DNA of 64,000 nucleotides from Actinomadura rupiterrae (GCF_024172125.1 NZ_JAMZEA010000004.1:186001-250000), one strand, 5' to 3'. Counted from the first letter of the stretch, positions 34,371 through 43,484 are shown. Translations and numbers: made by a program. The notes: generated by a model from the letters alone, not told the origin.

Positions 34371-35114
34371 CTATCTCATCCCGGAGAAGATGGAACGCGC
34401 GATGGACACCTCCTGGTCGCGGGATGGCGCGAAGGGCAGAGGCGTTCCCGAGATCGATCTTCCCGAAGCCGCGCCCTGGAGGCCGTCGGCGCCCTCAAGG
34501 GTGATGCTGATCCAGACGTTCTTTTGGCGGGCGCAGATGAAAGCGCCGCCGACATTGTACTTGGAGCGGGCACTCCCAGTACCTTGAGGAAGATCATTCT
34601 GTTTCATCCAGAACGTGAACGCTTCATCACCCAGACCCGTGAGGTTCTCGGCACGACCGGTTTCCGCAGCTCCTTCGCCTGACGCCGGGCCGGGATTGCC
34701 GCTCAAGCCTTTCCGTTGACCAAGAATCCAACTTTTAGCTGCGGCGATACTTTTCTCTCGCCTGACCGAGATCCTCAGTATCCTGATGTTCTTCGCGCCG
34801 ACGCTGACCCAGTAATAGGATTGATTGTTTCGAAAGTCCGTTACATCTCGTCCTGGCTGTCCAGACTTTATATCCGCGGGGATGGAACCGATCGCCAGGT
34901 TGAAGACGTCCGGGAGTTCGGTCGCCAGGCCCTCTTTGTCGGTCGGCGCCCTAGGCGGAGGGCTGGCGCCGATCAGGGCCCAGTCCGGCGCACCGCCGGA
35001 CGGCGAAGGCGTGGGGGGCCCGTGGGAGGTGTCGTCCGACTGGGCGGAACACGACGCGGCGGACACCACCAGAGCGGAGAGAAGTGCATACCCGAGGCGC
35101 AGCTTGCTGCTCAT
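34371..35114 (-). CDS. Secreted lipoprotein in the type VII-like operon
   Basis: The 247-residue product begins with a signal peptide and a lipobox S-A-A-S-C, giving a lipidated Cys at about residue 22. A Pro/Ser-rich linker follows. The mature domain has Y-Y-W-V-S-V-G-A and L-G-D-E-A-F-T-F-W, a pattern seen in lipoproteins of actinobacterial secretion loci, with F-I-C-A-R-Q-K-N-V-W-I-S-I near the end. Its ATG overlaps the stop of the preceding gene (ATGA), making it the last gene of the operon. Confidence 0.8.
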   Translation of the reverse strand: MSSKLRLGYALLSALVVSAASCSAQSDDTSHGPPTPSPSGGAPDWALIGASPPPRAPTDKEGLATELPDVFNLAIGSIPADIKSGQPGRDVTDFRNNQSYYWVSVGAKNIRILRISVRREKSIAAAKSWILGQRKGLSGNPGPASGEGAAETGRAENLTGLGDEAFTFWMKQNDLPQGTGSARSKYNVGGAFICARQKNVWISITLEGADGLQGAASGRSISGTPLPFAPSRDQEVSIARSIFSGMR

Positions 35115-36034
35115 TTGGGAACCATCAGGAGGAACAAGGCGATGTCACCCGCGATGGGACCGATACTCTTTGCCCTGCCCATGGCGCTTGTCGCGTTCCG
35201 GAGATTCTCGATGTCTCCGAGCGCGGTTCCGACCGTATTGGCTTTCCCGCTGAATTTCTGCAGATCGGCTATTACGGAGTTGAGGTCGACGCCAGACTTC
35301 GCGAGGGCCTTCTTCTCCGCCTCCATCTGCTGCTCTAGATTCTTGGCCAACTGGTCGGACGCGGTCTTGGCCGGCCCCGAGAGGAGTCCGTTCGGATCCA
35401 GGGTGCCCGGGATGCCGGTTCCTTTCGTGTAATAGTCAAGCCCCGCCATCAGGTACTGCTGGTACAGGACCAATTCCGTGGCGGTCTTGAGGCAAGCCTG
35501 ATCAGCGTCTTCTTTCTTCTGTACGATCCACCTGAGCATCGCCGCGTACTTGGCATTGGAGACCTGGTTCCCCGGGATCGGGGATGCCGGAACCTCGGGG
35601 TGCCCCACACTCGCCCCGGTGACGAATTCGCCAGCGCTGATCCCTCGCTGCCAGGCGGAGTCGATATCACGCTGAATGGTAGCGAGTCCACGAGCCAGGT
35701 TGTTGATGACTTTCGCCATACCCAACAGGGTCTTGTGAAAACCGCTCATCAGTGCCGCGTCCTGGCCGAACGACCTTTGGAACTCCCGCGCCGATATGGC
35801 ACGCCACGTGTCGTTGTCCGTGGCGACCAGAGCGTTGACGTAGCCTACTTGTCGCGTGATCAGAGGGTTCGCGCGCCTCACAAAATCCTGCAGTCGGTGC
35901 GCGAGATCATCGAGGCCCTTGTAGTCGGCCGTGATCTCGTGCCCCCAGCATTGCGGGAGTGAAGGCAGGGTCCCCGGGGCCGGCTCCTCGATCTTGAGAG
36001 GATTCGGGAGTGGCTCCTGCTCGTGATTACCCAT
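35111..36034 (-). CDS. WXG100/ESX-substrate-like protein
   Basis: The 307-residue protein is mostly helical. Residues 35-135 form the helix-turn-helix hairpin typical of WXG-like ESX substrates, with N-D-T-W-R-A in the turn, then long helices with D-Q-L-A-K-N-L-E-Q-Q-M-E-A-E-K-K. The C-terminus is hydrophobic (I-A-L-F-L-L-M-V-P-K). No toxin domain is visible. It is 13 bases after the preceding small gene and overlaps the following lipoprotein gene. Secretion by a type VII system is inferred. Confidence 0.7.
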   Translation of the reverse strand: MGNHEQEPLPNPLKIEEPAPGTLPSLPQCWGHEITADYKGLDDLAHRLQDFVRRANPLITRQVGYVNALVATDNDTWRAISAREFQRSFGQDAALMSGFHKTLLGMAKVINNLARGLATIQRDIDSAWQRGISAGEFVTGASVGHPEVPASPIPGNQVSNAKYAAMLRWIVQKKEDADQACLKTATELVLYQQYLMAGLDYYTKGTGIPGTLDPNGLLSGPAKTASDQLAKNLEQQMEAEKKALAKSGVDLNSVIADLQKFSGKANTVGTALGDIENLRNATSAMGRAKSIGPIAGDIALFLLMVPK

Positions 36035-36047
36035 CGGCGGCCTCCGC

Positions 36048-36404
36048 TTACTTCTTCTTGCCGTCGGGGCCGCCCTCGGGAAGCCCCGTTTGGGCGTCGC
36101 TGCCGGGAGCGGCCGTATTTATGGCGTAGGTGAAAAGTGAGGCGACGTTGTCGTCGTGGTTCTGATAGTTCTCCGCAGCCCACCGCAGCTTCTTGCCATG
36201 CTGTTGCACCCCCGTGCCGATGAGGCTTTGAAGATCCGCCACCATGTCCAGAGCCGTGGATATGGCATTGTTGCATTCGGCGTTCTGGGTGTTCGGCTTG
36301 GGCAGGGAGAGCGGAGGCAGGAGCAGTGCGTAATCCACTCCCAGGAATTCCAGCTTCTTCCCTGTCTCATGAAGGCTGTCCAGTGTAACTTCGAAGCCGG
36401 TCAT
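36048..36404 (-). CDS. Small WXG-like helical protein
   Basis: The product has 118 residues, with the ATG overlapping the previous stop (ATGA). It starts F-E-V-T-L-D-S-L-H-E-T-G-K-K-L, a common start of ESX-type small helical proteins, and has a second helix R-W-A-A-E-N-Y-Q-N. The tail is Gly/Lys-rich. It probably pairs with the next gene product in a four-helix bundle, as EsxA/B-type partners do. No W-x-G motif is present, so this is inference. Confidence 0.65.
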   Translation of the reverse strand: MTGFEVTLDSLHETGKKLEFLGVDYALLLPPLSLPKPNTQNAECNNAISTALDMVADLQSLIGTGVQQHGKKLRWAAENYQNHDDNVASLFTYAINTAAPGSDAQTGLPEGGPDGKKK

Positions 36405-36853
36405 GGGTTACGTCTCCCGTCCGTCGCATCTTTCTCGGATTTCTCCATGCCGGCCTCTAGCGTGGGGTTCGCAACGACCCTGATCTTCGCTTCGCACATG
36501 TGAAGCATCAACTCGAACACCGACACCTTGGCATAGGGCTGGCCGGGGCCAAGTTCCTGCAGGAGGATGTGGGAGTCTGTGAACACGGCCAGCCCCGGTT
36601 CGCCGTCGGCCAGTCTCCGCAGCTCGAGGCGAACCTCCTGCGCCCGCTCACCAGAGTCGTCGTACGAGCGGGTTGGAACGTACACGTACGCCGGGGCAGC
36701 GCCGTTCTCCTCGGGCTCGGGCTCAGGTTCGCGTTCAGCGGCGTGGACGGGAGCGCTTACAGGCGTGGCGCCGATACGACGAGCGACCTCGTCCGCGTCC
36801 TTGGGGGCATTCTGAATGCGGGAATTAAGCAGCCCGCCGATGGATTTATCCAC
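36401..36853 (-). CDS. SAV_915-like protein
   Basis: In this 150-residue protein, V-Y-V-P-T-R followed by V-R-L-E-L-R-R-L-A-D-G-E-P-G-L-A-V-F-T-D and L-G-P-G-Q-P-Y matches the SAV_915 family, small proteins often found beside type VII secretion genes and related to SseB N-terminal domains. The start of the protein is variable and Glu-rich. Function is unknown; the operon suggests a secretion-associated adaptor. A 41-base gap separates it from the mycosin gene. Confidence 0.7.
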   Translation of the reverse strand: MDKSIGGLLNSRIQNAPKDADEVARRIGATPVSAPVHAAEREPEPEPEENGAAPAYVYVPTRSYDDSGERAQEVRLELRRLADGEPGLAVFTDSHILLQELGPGQPYAKVSVFELMLHMCEAKIRVVANPTLEAGMEKSEKDATDGRRNP

Positions 36854-36894
36854 GGATCATCTCCAGTCTCAATGTTTCTCCGATCGGGAGACAC

Positions 36895-38115
36895 TCAGCG
36901 TGTACGAACGGAACTCTTCCGCACCCGTGACGTGATCAAGGCTGCCCCCACGATGAGGACCAGCAGCGTTGTGCCCGCGCCTCCCGAAATCCAGAGCACC
37001 CTGGAGGAGTGGTCGTGTTTGTCGGCTCGCTGGGCGCTCTTCGCCGTGGGGCCCGACGGTTTGGCGCTGGTCGCGCTTCCCTGCCAGTGGGCGTAGGCGT
37101 CGTACAGCGGATTGGGAGAAGAGGCGGAGACAGGGTGATGCCGGGGATCGATGGCCGCGGCGAGGTCGAGCCATCCGAAGCCGGTTCGGTCATTCCAGCC
37201 CGGGCCGCCTACGGGTCGGGCCGTGGCGAAGAGTCGCTGGACCACGGTTCGAGCGGGCATGGTCGGGTTCGCCGCCCGGATCAGCGCGACGGCGGCCGAG
37301 GTCAGGGCGGACGCAGAGCTGGTCCCGGCTCCGGAGTGAGGGACGCCGTGCTTGTCGACCAGGGTCGTGTCCGCACCTGGCGCCGCGAGGGTCACATAGT
37401 TCTGGCGTTGGGTCTTCTTCCATGGGGTGAGGTTCTTGGTGACACCGCCCACGGCGAGGACGCCGGGGCAGGACGCGGGCTGCTCCGGCGCGTTATCGGC
37501 GTTCCCGTCGTTGCCCGCCGACGCCACCAACACGGCGTCGTGTTCGAGGGCGTAGCCGATGGCCGGCGCCAGTTGCGGACTGCAGTGCACGGGCAAGAAG
37601 GTCGAGGAGGTCTGGCCAAAGGACATGTTGATGACCTTGGCGCCTCGATCGACCGCGGTCGTGATCGCCTTGGCCAGGACGTCCCCGTCCAGTGTGGAGA
37701 CCGGGACACGGATCGGAAGCACCTTCGACTCCGGGGCGATGCCCACGTAGCCGGTCGCCCCTCCACCGCGGCCGACCATCTGAACGGTCATGGCGGTTCC
37801 GTGGCCGGGTGATTCGCTGTCCAGGTCGACCCGGCCGTCGGTGCTCTGGTCGATCAGGTCGACGCCGGGGACGACCGCACCGGAGAGTTCCGGCAGTTTG
37901 GCATTGACGCCATAGTCAAGGACCGCGATGGTGACCCCGGCTCCCCGGGTGGTAGGCCAGATCTTGTCTTGAATCGACCAGGTCCGAAACCACCACTCGT
38001 CCGGTCGCGGCGACAGAGCGGCGGCACCGGCGGGGACCGGTGAATTGATCGCGGCGGTGCCGGCCAGCACCGCCGCGGTCAGTCTGCGCCACGGACGCGC
38101 AGCGCGCTTGATCAT
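36895..38115 (-). CDS. Mycosin-type subtilase of type VII secretion
   Basis: The 406-residue protein has a signal peptide (about 1-33), a subtilase domain with Asp67 (A-V-L-D-Y-G), His105 (G-H-G-T), oxyanion Asn about 202 (A-G-N-D-G) and Ser266 (G-T-S-S-A), then a Pro/Ser linker and a C-terminal membrane helix (about 378-397) followed by basic residues. This order is that of MycP mycosins, membrane-bound proteases that stabilise type VII secretion complexes. DYG replaces the usual DSG. No EccB, EccC, EccD or EccE gene is near. Confidence 0.92.
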   Translation of the reverse strand: MIKRAARPWRRLTAAVLAGTAAINSPVPAGAAALSPRPDEWWFRTWSIQDKIWPTTRGAGVTIAVLDYGVNAKLPELSGAVVPGVDLIDQSTDGRVDLDSESPGHGTAMTVQMVGRGGGATGYVGIAPESKVLPIRVPVSTLDGDVLAKAITTAVDRGAKVINMSFGQTSSTFLPVHCSPQLAPAIGYALEHDAVLVASAGNDGNADNAPEQPASCPGVLAVGGVTKNLTPWKKTQRQNYVTLAAPGADTTLVDKHGVPHSGAGTSSASALTSAAVALIRAANPTMPARTVVQRLFATARPVGGPGWNDRTGFGWLDLAAAIDPRHHPVSASSPNPLYDAYAHWQGSATSAKPSGPTAKSAQRADKHDHSSRVLWISGGAGTTLLVLIVGAALITSRVRKSSVRTR

Positions 38116-39395
38116 GGCACGCTCGGAGGTTCGGAGGCTGCGGGGCCTTGCGCCTCGCGGGCTTCGAGTTCGATGATGCGCGCCAGGGCCGCCTGCAACA
38201 GCTCCGCGGTGTCGGGCTCGGTCGCCGCTGAGTCCTCTGGCGCCTCCGTGCTCGGCTGTGGCGGGGCCTCACCGATGATCCCCGGGACCGATTCCACGTC
38301 GCCGTCCCAGAGCGACCGCTCCTCCGCCAGCCAGGCACCGCGGTTGCGCTCGCGGTCCTCGCCCTCGCCGGTCCGGTGGCCGGGCACGCCCGCAACGCCC
38401 GGCGATCCGGAACGTCCCGCGGCACTCACGCCGGGGCCCCCGATGCCGGGCGTGCCCCTACCCGGGCCAATGGCCGAGCCGGGGCCGACACCCGGCCCGG
38501 GGACGACACCGAAGCCCGGGCCTCCCGGGTTGGCGCCGGGGCCCAGGCCGCCTCCGAAGGGGGACGAACCAGGCGGCCCACCTGAGCCTGCGGGTCCAGC
38601 CCCCAATCCTCCTGGACCCTGTCCATCAGCGGAGGGGGCGAAGCTGGACAGATCGGTTCCGCGTGGGCCGCCGTTGCCATCCGGCCACCACTGCTGTGGC
38701 TGACCGTGGCCCTGGGGATGCGGCGTGGCCGCACCGTTTCCCGACCCGTGCCGCCATCCATTTCCGCCAGGGTGATGTCCTCCCCCCGTCGACGACTCGT
38801 CGGGGTGGTACTCCGGGCCCTTCCCCCCGCCGACCGGTCCCGCCACGCTGCCAGGGCCCGAGCCGTTCCCCGGTCCGGAGTCGGGTCTGCTCGGAGGCCC
38901 CCAGTCGCCACGCCCCCCACCCGGTGGTGGGGGAAGTCTGGTGGCGAGGCTGTCGGGCATGGCCTGCCAGGTTTGGCTGATGCGGCCGTTGGCGGCCTGC
39001 ATCCACTGCTGAGCCTCTTGGGTGGTCTTGGGGGTGGGCATGCTGGTGTGATACCAGGACAGGTAGGTGTCACCGTGTGCCTGCACCGCCCGCCCGGTGC
39101 TGTCGGACTGCTGGAAGATCTGCATCGCCGCCTCGTGCATGTCCAGCAGCTGCGCCTGAGCGGCGTTGGAGGCCGGGCCCGTCCACGCCTCCGCCAACTC
39201 GTTGGAGAACCCTTTGAGGTTGGCAACCATCTGCTCGTAGGCACCGGCGAAGTTGACGTAGGACTGCCCCGCACGGCTCACGGCGGCGGGGTCGGTGCCC
39301 TTCAGCAGCGCGACGATCTGCTCTTTGGAGGTGTAGGACCCCGGCGAACCCGCCGGTGCGGAGCCTTTCAGGGGCACGTCGTTGACGTTGGTCAT
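38112..39395 (-). CDS. PPE/WXG-like secreted protein with Gly/Pro-rich domain
   Basis: The 427-residue protein has an N-terminal helical domain (20-150) with A-G-Q-S-Y and E-A-W-T-G-P-A-S-N-A-A-Q, where W-T-G is the WXG-type turn. Residues 155-350 are Gly/Pro-rich with many G-P-G units, and the end (L-L-Q-A-A-L-A-R-I-I-E-L-E) is a charged helix. This is the layout of actinobacterial PPE-like ESX substrates. ATG overlaps the next gene (38112-38115). The Gly-rich segment may be extended and surface-exposed. Confidence 0.75.
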   Translation of the reverse strand: MTNVNDVPLKGSAPAGSPGSYTSKEQIVALLKGTDPAAVSRAGQSYVNFAGAYEQMVANLKGFSNELAEAWTGPASNAAQAQLLDMHEAAMQIFQQSDSTGRAVQAHGDTYLSWYHTSMPTPKTTQEAQQWMQAANGRISQTWQAMPDSLATRLPPPPGGGRGDWGPPSRPDSGPGNGSGPGSVAGPVGGGKGPEYHPDESSTGGGHHPGGNGWRHGSGNGAATPHPQGHGQPQQWWPDGNGGPRGTDLSSFAPSADGQGPGGLGAGPAGSGGPPGSSPFGGGLGPGANPGGPGFGVVPGPGVGPGSAIGPGRGTPGIGGPGVSAAGRSGSPGVAGVPGHRTGEGEDRERNRGAWLAEERSLWDGDVESVPGIIGEAPPQPSTEAPEDSAATEPDTAELLQAALARIIELEAREAQGPAASEPPSVP

Positions 39396-39410
39396 GACAG
39401 GAACGCCCCT

Positions 39411-39860
39411 CTACCAGGATGGGCCGGTTGGCCTGGGCTGGGTGGTCAGCGGACTCGGCATCTGGCTGGGCTGCGGGGCGGCCTTGAGGAGCTGGTCGAG
39501 GCGTTTGATCTTGGCGTCGATGATCTGCTCGTGCTCGTCGTAGACCTGCATCGAGGCGTGCAGTTTTCGCACCATGTCACGCAGAGCATGGACGAATGCG
39601 ACATGCTGCGCGGTGATGCCTCGATGGGCGGTCGCGACGTTGCCGGCCAGTCCGACGGCGGCGTCCCACTGGCCGTAGGCGGCGGCCGGGATCGCTCTGG
39701 CCGTGCTCAGATGCGCGGTCGCTGAGTCCACCATGACTTCCAGGTAGCCCTCCAGCTTCTTGGCCAGGGGACGCAGGTCCTGGTGGATGATGTCCTGACC
39801 GGCGCTGGCGAGTCCCTTCCAGTTGTCCTGTGGATTGGTGTTCGGGCCGTCATGGGCCAT
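39411..39860 (-). CDS. Small helical PE-like/ESX-associated protein
   Basis: The 149-residue protein is nearly all helix up to about residue 115, with alternating hydrophobic heptads (L-A-K-K-L-E-G-Y-L-E-V-M-V-D and H-A-F-V-H-A-L type segments), followed by a Pro-rich tail. As the first gene before the PPE-like gene it is in the usual place of a PE/Esx partner, and heterodimer formation with it is likely. No diagnostic PE or WXG motif is visible. Confidence 0.65.
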   Translation of the reverse strand: MAHDGPNTNPQDNWKGLASAGQDIIHQDLRPLAKKLEGYLEVMVDSATAHLSTARAIPAAAYGQWDAAVGLAGNVATAHRGITAQHVAFVHALRDMVRKLHASMQVYDEHEQIIDAKIKRLDQLLKAAPQPSQMPSPLTTQPRPTGPSW

Positions 39861-40217
39861 CGACTCCTCCGGGGGAGCGGAGCGGATGAGAAGGCGCGGG
39901 GACTCAGCGCGTGATCATGCCGCAACTCCTCGAAGCGAGTCAACCCCTGTCACGTCCCCAGAAATGACGCCTGTCAGCACCGCTGTCGCCACTCGTCATC
40001 GTCGATGCTCCTGACCTGCGCGGCCGCACGCCAGGGACCCTCCGGTACCACCTGGTCGCGGCCATTTCCTACCTGGTCGACTCGCCTACGCAGCGCTCAG
40101 TTGTCCACTTCACTGAGCTTGTCCGTGCCAACACCTCAACCTCGCGGTCGGAGCACCGAACTCCAGGCGTCCACTCGACCTCAGGCGGCAAGCGCTTCCA
40201 TAGCTTCTGATGATGTT
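39861..40217. other. Intergenic region with a possible promoter for the type VII-like operon
   Basis: No gene is supported here. On the minus strand TTGACT (complement of 39938-39943), an 18-base spacer and CATGAT (39914-39919) form a plausible sigma-70-type promoter, 54 bases before the first gene. The remaining bases, 39945-40217, hold short plus-strand frames with no start or motif support. Confidence 0.4.
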
Positions 40218-40706
40218 TCACCCGGGAGGGGTGCCGCAGAGCACCCGAAGCAACGTGTGACCAAGAGTGTGCTCGCTGGGGCGGAGGGCCACGGTGACGA
40301 TTTCAGGATCGTCGAAGACGGGGGTGCCGTCGGGACGACGGGTGTAGGGCACGCGGCCGTAGTCGACGCCTTCGGCCAGGTCGCAGGTGGTCCACATGAT
40401 GACCTCCTGCTCGCCTTCGCGGAGCGGGTGATTGGAGACGGGGCGGGCAGCGATGCTGTCGGGCGTGATGAGCCAGACCATGGGGACCGCCAGCGCCCAG
40501 CGCGTCGCGCCGGTCTGCTTGGCCTTGTCCGCAGCGCGCCGTTCGAAAGCGCGGGCGGTGGCCTGGTTGCGCAGGTAGTCGTAGTCGCTCAGGACCAGGC
40601 GGGGGTTGCCGTCCAGGACGACGATGGCCGGGCAGTCGCGGGTTTCGACGGCCTTGGAGACACGAGCGACAACGTCGAGCAACAGCGCCTCGGTCTCATC
40701 GTTCAT
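40218..40706 (-). CDS. Hypothetical protein, 162 residues
   Basis: The protein starts at ATG 40706. It has an N-terminal helix, then V-V-L-D-G-N-P-R-L-V-L-S-D-Y-D-Y-L-R and a region rich in Trp/Pro (W-A-L-A-V-P-M-V-W-L-I-T-P-D), with V-I-M-W-T-T-C-D near the middle. No family was recognised. It sits alone on the minus strand before the group of DUF2786/DUF4192 genes and may be a regulatory or accessory protein of the element. Confidence 0.7.
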   Translation of the reverse strand: MNDETEALLLDVVARVSKAVETRDCPAIVVLDGNPRLVLSDYDYLRNQATARAFERRAADKAKQTGATRWALAVPMVWLITPDSIAARPVSNHPLREGEQEVIMWTTCDLAEGVDYGRVPYTRRPDGTPVFDDPEIVTVALRPSEHTLGHTLLRVLCGTPPG

Positions 40707-40788
40707 CCTCAGCCCTCCGTCGTGACACCCGCCGCCCGCCTGCCGTCATGTCCCACCGTAGGACCGACGGAAGGCGGGTAGGGCTCGG

Positions 40789-41583
40789 TCAGTTCAGCTC
40801 ATCTCGGCGAGGGCGGCCGAGCTGGCTGTCACCGAGATCGGCGGACCGTCCGGCGGCCCTGCCGCGTCGATAGGCGTGCTCGTCCAAGCGGCGGCGGCCG
40901 CGGGCCTTGCCCAGCTTGGGAAACCGGCGCTGGAACTCGGCGTGCACGAGCTGCTCGCGGTTCACCAGTACCAGCTCACGCGACTTGGCAAGCGTGTCGC
41001 CGGTCGCGGCGTCGCCGCTGAGCTCGTCGGCGTACTCGGCGCGGGCCGCCTGGAGCCTGTCCTTGATGCCAACACCGAAGCCGCGCATGAAGCTGCGCCG
41101 CGCTCTGGCCGATTCGGCCGTCTTCTCGGCTGGGCTCAACCAGCTGGGCAGGGCGCGCACCCGTTCCCTGGCGCTTCTGCCCGCGGCGTTCTCCATCTGG
41201 AGCAGCACGGAGGGAAGAAGGATCTTGAGATTGTCGATCGTCGGTTCTGGGCCGACGATCAGGACCCAGCGGATGCGGTTGCCGACATCGTTGCCGCGGA
41301 AGGCGACCTCGCAGCCCATCCCCTCGGCGACGTCACCGAGGGCCCAAGCGCGTTCCTTGCCGTGGCCGCCGCGTCCCGACACCGCGTGCTCATATAGGAC
41401 GATCCGCTCGCTGACCTCACCGGTGCCGGTGTCCAGGTCGGCATCGGCGATCTCATACTTGAGCATCAGCAGCCCCACGCGCGCGAACGCCGCCTCACGT
41501 TCGGCATCGGAGGTGTCGGGGTGTTCGGCCAACGCCAGGAGCTGCTTGACCTTCCGCACTTGCTTGGCTTTGTCCTCGGCCAT
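40789..41583 (-). CDS. DUF2786 domain protein
   Basis: ATG 41583 gives 264 residues. Residues 8-45 (K-V-K-Q-L-L-A-L-A-E-H-P-D-T-S-D-A-E-R-E-A-A-F) are the DUF2786 signature, common on actinobacterial plasmids and phages. Its second half includes R-S-F-M-R-G-F-G-V-G-I-K-D-R-L and a Arg-rich end (R-R-R-L-D-E-H-A-Y-R-R-G), which might bind nucleic acid. Molecular function is unknown. The frame continues open upstream to 42009, but that part overlaps a DUF4192 gene and is a shadow. Confidence 0.85.
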   Translation of the reverse strand: MAEDKAKQVRKVKQLLALAEHPDTSDAEREAAFARVGLLMLKYEIADADLDTGTGEVSERIVLYEHAVSGRGGHGKERAWALGDVAEGMGCEVAFRGNDVGNRIRWVLIVGPEPTIDNLKILLPSVLLQMENAAGRSARERVRALPSWLSPAEKTAESARARRSFMRGFGVGIKDRLQAARAEYADELSGDAATGDTLAKSRELVLVNREQLVHAEFQRRFPKLGKARGRRRLDEHAYRRGRAAGRSADLGDSQLGRPRRDELN

Positions 41584-41702
41584 GGTGGCCTGCCTCCTTA
41601 CGACGGGACCGGCGGACCGTCCCTGCGGTGAGGACGGCCCGCCGTTCGGTGAGCACCCGCCGCGCGCGACGGGTCGGCGCGCGTCGCGGGGCGGTCGGTG
41701 GA

Positions 41703-42773
41703 TCAGGTGGACTCGGACGGTGCCCCGTAGGCGCGGTCGACGTCTTCGCGATTCACGAAGTCGCGCAGCCTGGAGAGCGGAACACCCTGACTGATGGTGA
41801 CCCGGACAAGTGCTGCCAGGGCGTAGTTCGGGTTGGCCCGCTCGGCGCGGTCGAGCGCGAGGTTGGCCAGTGCGCCTTTGCCGGTCATGTAGGCGGCGAA
41901 CGCCAGCAGTGACGCGGGCGCCGCAGCGAGCTCCGGGGTGGTGCGGCGCAGGACGTCGGTCCACAGGGCGACGTCGACGCCGGGATCGTCGGTGTCGATA
42001 CGGATCCACGCCTCGTCCCGAAGGCGAAGATTGCCCAGCAGGACACTCAACTCGGCGATCTCCTCGACCGTCGCCTTCGGCCCGCCGTCACGCGTCCGCG
42101 CGCGCAGGTCGTCGAGGCCGCGCAGAAAGCCGGTGATCGTCTCCTTCGGCGTGCGCCTCGGGTCGATGTGACGGGTGTCGTGGTGACGACGCTCCGCGCA
42201 CGCGACGGCCTCGCGCATCGCCGGGAGTTCGGCGACGACTGGCGCCAGACGCAGAGCCAGGTCGTCCCTGCTGGCCTCAGCGACCAGGCCCTGGAAGACG
42301 GCGGACGCGGAGACCGGTAGCGCGGAGGGGTCGAACGGCACGCCCTCGGGCGGACAGCAGGCGGGATTGGGGCAGTTCAGCGACCACCACCTGCCGTCCT
42401 GCACGCGAAGAAGGTCGACGATCCTCAGGCCGGCCTCCGCGGCGTCCTGGATGAGCCGCCGGCCGAGCGGCTCGACGGCCCGCTCGCTGCCGAAGCCGAT
42501 CAGGATGGCCTTCCGGAAGCCCCGGTTGCGCAGGACCGCGACGATCTGTGACCCGCACGTCCGGTCCTCGGACGGGTCGCCGGGGTCAGGGAGGTCGATC
42601 CGGATGGCGCCGACTCCCTTGGAGTCGTTGAAGCCGACGGCCACCAGGGAATCGGCGGGGTGGAACCCGAGCAGGTACGGGACGGCGGCGATCATGTCGG
42701 CCGGTGTCCGGACCGTCAAACGCGCCGGGGCGCCCACGCCGGGCAGGCCGGACGGCGGAATCGGAAGGTTCAT
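41703..42773 (-). CDS. DUF4192 family protein
   Basis: ATG 42773 after ggaaagga gives 356 residues. The start R-L-T-V-R-T-P-A-D-M-I-A-A-V-P-Y-L-L-G-F-H-P-A-D-S-L-V is diagnostic (listed residue by residue) for DUF4192, an actinobacterial family frequent on conjugative elements. It has several Cys/His residues in C-P-N-P-A-C-C-P-P and a C-terminal region with TPR-like helices (A-L-A-N-L-A-L-D-R-A-E-R-A-N-P-N-Y). Function unknown. Confidence 0.88.
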   Translation of the reverse strand: MNLPIPPSGLPGVGAPARLTVRTPADMIAAVPYLLGFHPADSLVAVGFNDSKGVGAIRIDLPDPGDPSEDRTCGSQIVAVLRNRGFRKAILIGFGSERAVEPLGRRLIQDAAEAGLRIVDLLRVQDGRWWSLNCPNPACCPPEGVPFDPSALPVSASAVFQGLVAEASRDDLALRLAPVVAELPAMREAVACAERRHHDTRHIDPRRTPKETITGFLRGLDDLRARTRDGGPKATVEEIAELSVLLGNLRLRDEAWIRIDTDDPGVDVALWTDVLRRTTPELAAAPASLLAFAAYMTGKGALANLALDRAERANPNYALAALVRVTISQGVPLSRLRDFVNREDVDRAYGAPSEST

Positions 42774-42865
42774 CGGTGGTGGTCCTTTCCGCGCGAAGGG
42801 CCGTGCGCGACAAGGCACACACGGCCCACGAGGCGGCTGGTCTGCTTCGGTTCGTCCGGAGACGG

Positions 42866-43168
42866 TCAGCACCGCTCGACGCGCACACCCGCGCGCGGCC
42901 CGAAGTAGACGCGCCAGTCAGGGCAGGCGGGGTCGCTGTCCGGGGAGGCGTAGAGCCAGATCTCGCTGTCGGTGGTGACGGCGGGCAGGTACACCTGTTC
43001 CGGCTCCCGCTCGATGAAGTCGAAGTGCTCGGTCCGACAGCCGTTGCTGTGGTACCTGTCGCGTAGGGCTTCCTTGGCGGCGCTCAGACTGTGGAGCCGT
43101 TCGAGATCGTCATCGGGGGTGGGGCGGCTGTAGCTCGGGCCGCCCCACCACAGTCCGTAAAGAGTCAT
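42866..43168 (-). CDS. Hypothetical protein, 100 residues
   Basis: The ATG at 43168 is chosen; the residues before it are low-complexity shadow. The product starts M-T-L-Y-G-L-W-W-G-G-P-S-Y and has S-L-S-A-A-K-E-A-L-R-D-R-Y and A-S-P-D-S-D-P-A-C-P-D-W-R. No family was recognised. It is one of several small minus-strand genes with similar 20-90-base spacing. Confidence 0.7.
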   Translation of the reverse strand: MTLYGLWWGGPSYSRPTPDDDLERLHSLSAAKEALRDRYHSNGCRTEHFDFIEREPEQVYLPAVTTDSEIWLYASPDSDPACPDWRVYFGPRAGVRVERC

Positions 43169-43184
43169 GGGTGGGCCGTTCCTG

Positions 43185-43484
43185 CTACAGCCAGCGGCTG
43201 ATGAGCAGCTGGTGTCGGCGGGTGGTGCGCGAGTAGGACTCGTCCGGGATGACGGTGCGCCCGTCCTCGCACACCCACCCGATCGGCGTGGCGTACGACA
43301 GCACGACGTAGGTGATCCCGGGCGCGGACCGGTCGGCATGGTAGGCGGGCCACCACTCGGTCGGCAGCCGCCCCACCGACGGCGGCGCGTCGGTCACGGC
43401 CGACAGGCCACTGCCGGTGGTGAAGGCCTCGCGTCTGAGCAGCATCCGGCCGACCTTCGAGGAGCGGCTGGAGATCTTGGGCAT
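43185..43484 (-). CDS. Hypothetical protein, 99 residues
   Basis: ATG 43484 gives M-P-K-I-S-S-R-S-S-K-V at the start, then W-W-P-A-Y-H and G-I-T-Y-V-V-L-S-Y-A-T-P-I-G-W-V-C-E-D-G near the end, a small beta-rich-looking protein. No family was recognised. It is separated from the next gene by 16 bases and the set may be co-transcribed. Confidence 0.7.
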   Translation of the reverse strand: MPKISSRSSKVGRMLLRREAFTTGSGLSAVTDAPPSVGRLPTEWWPAYHADRSAPGITYVVLSYATPIGWVCEDGRTVIPDESYSRTTRRHQLLISRWL

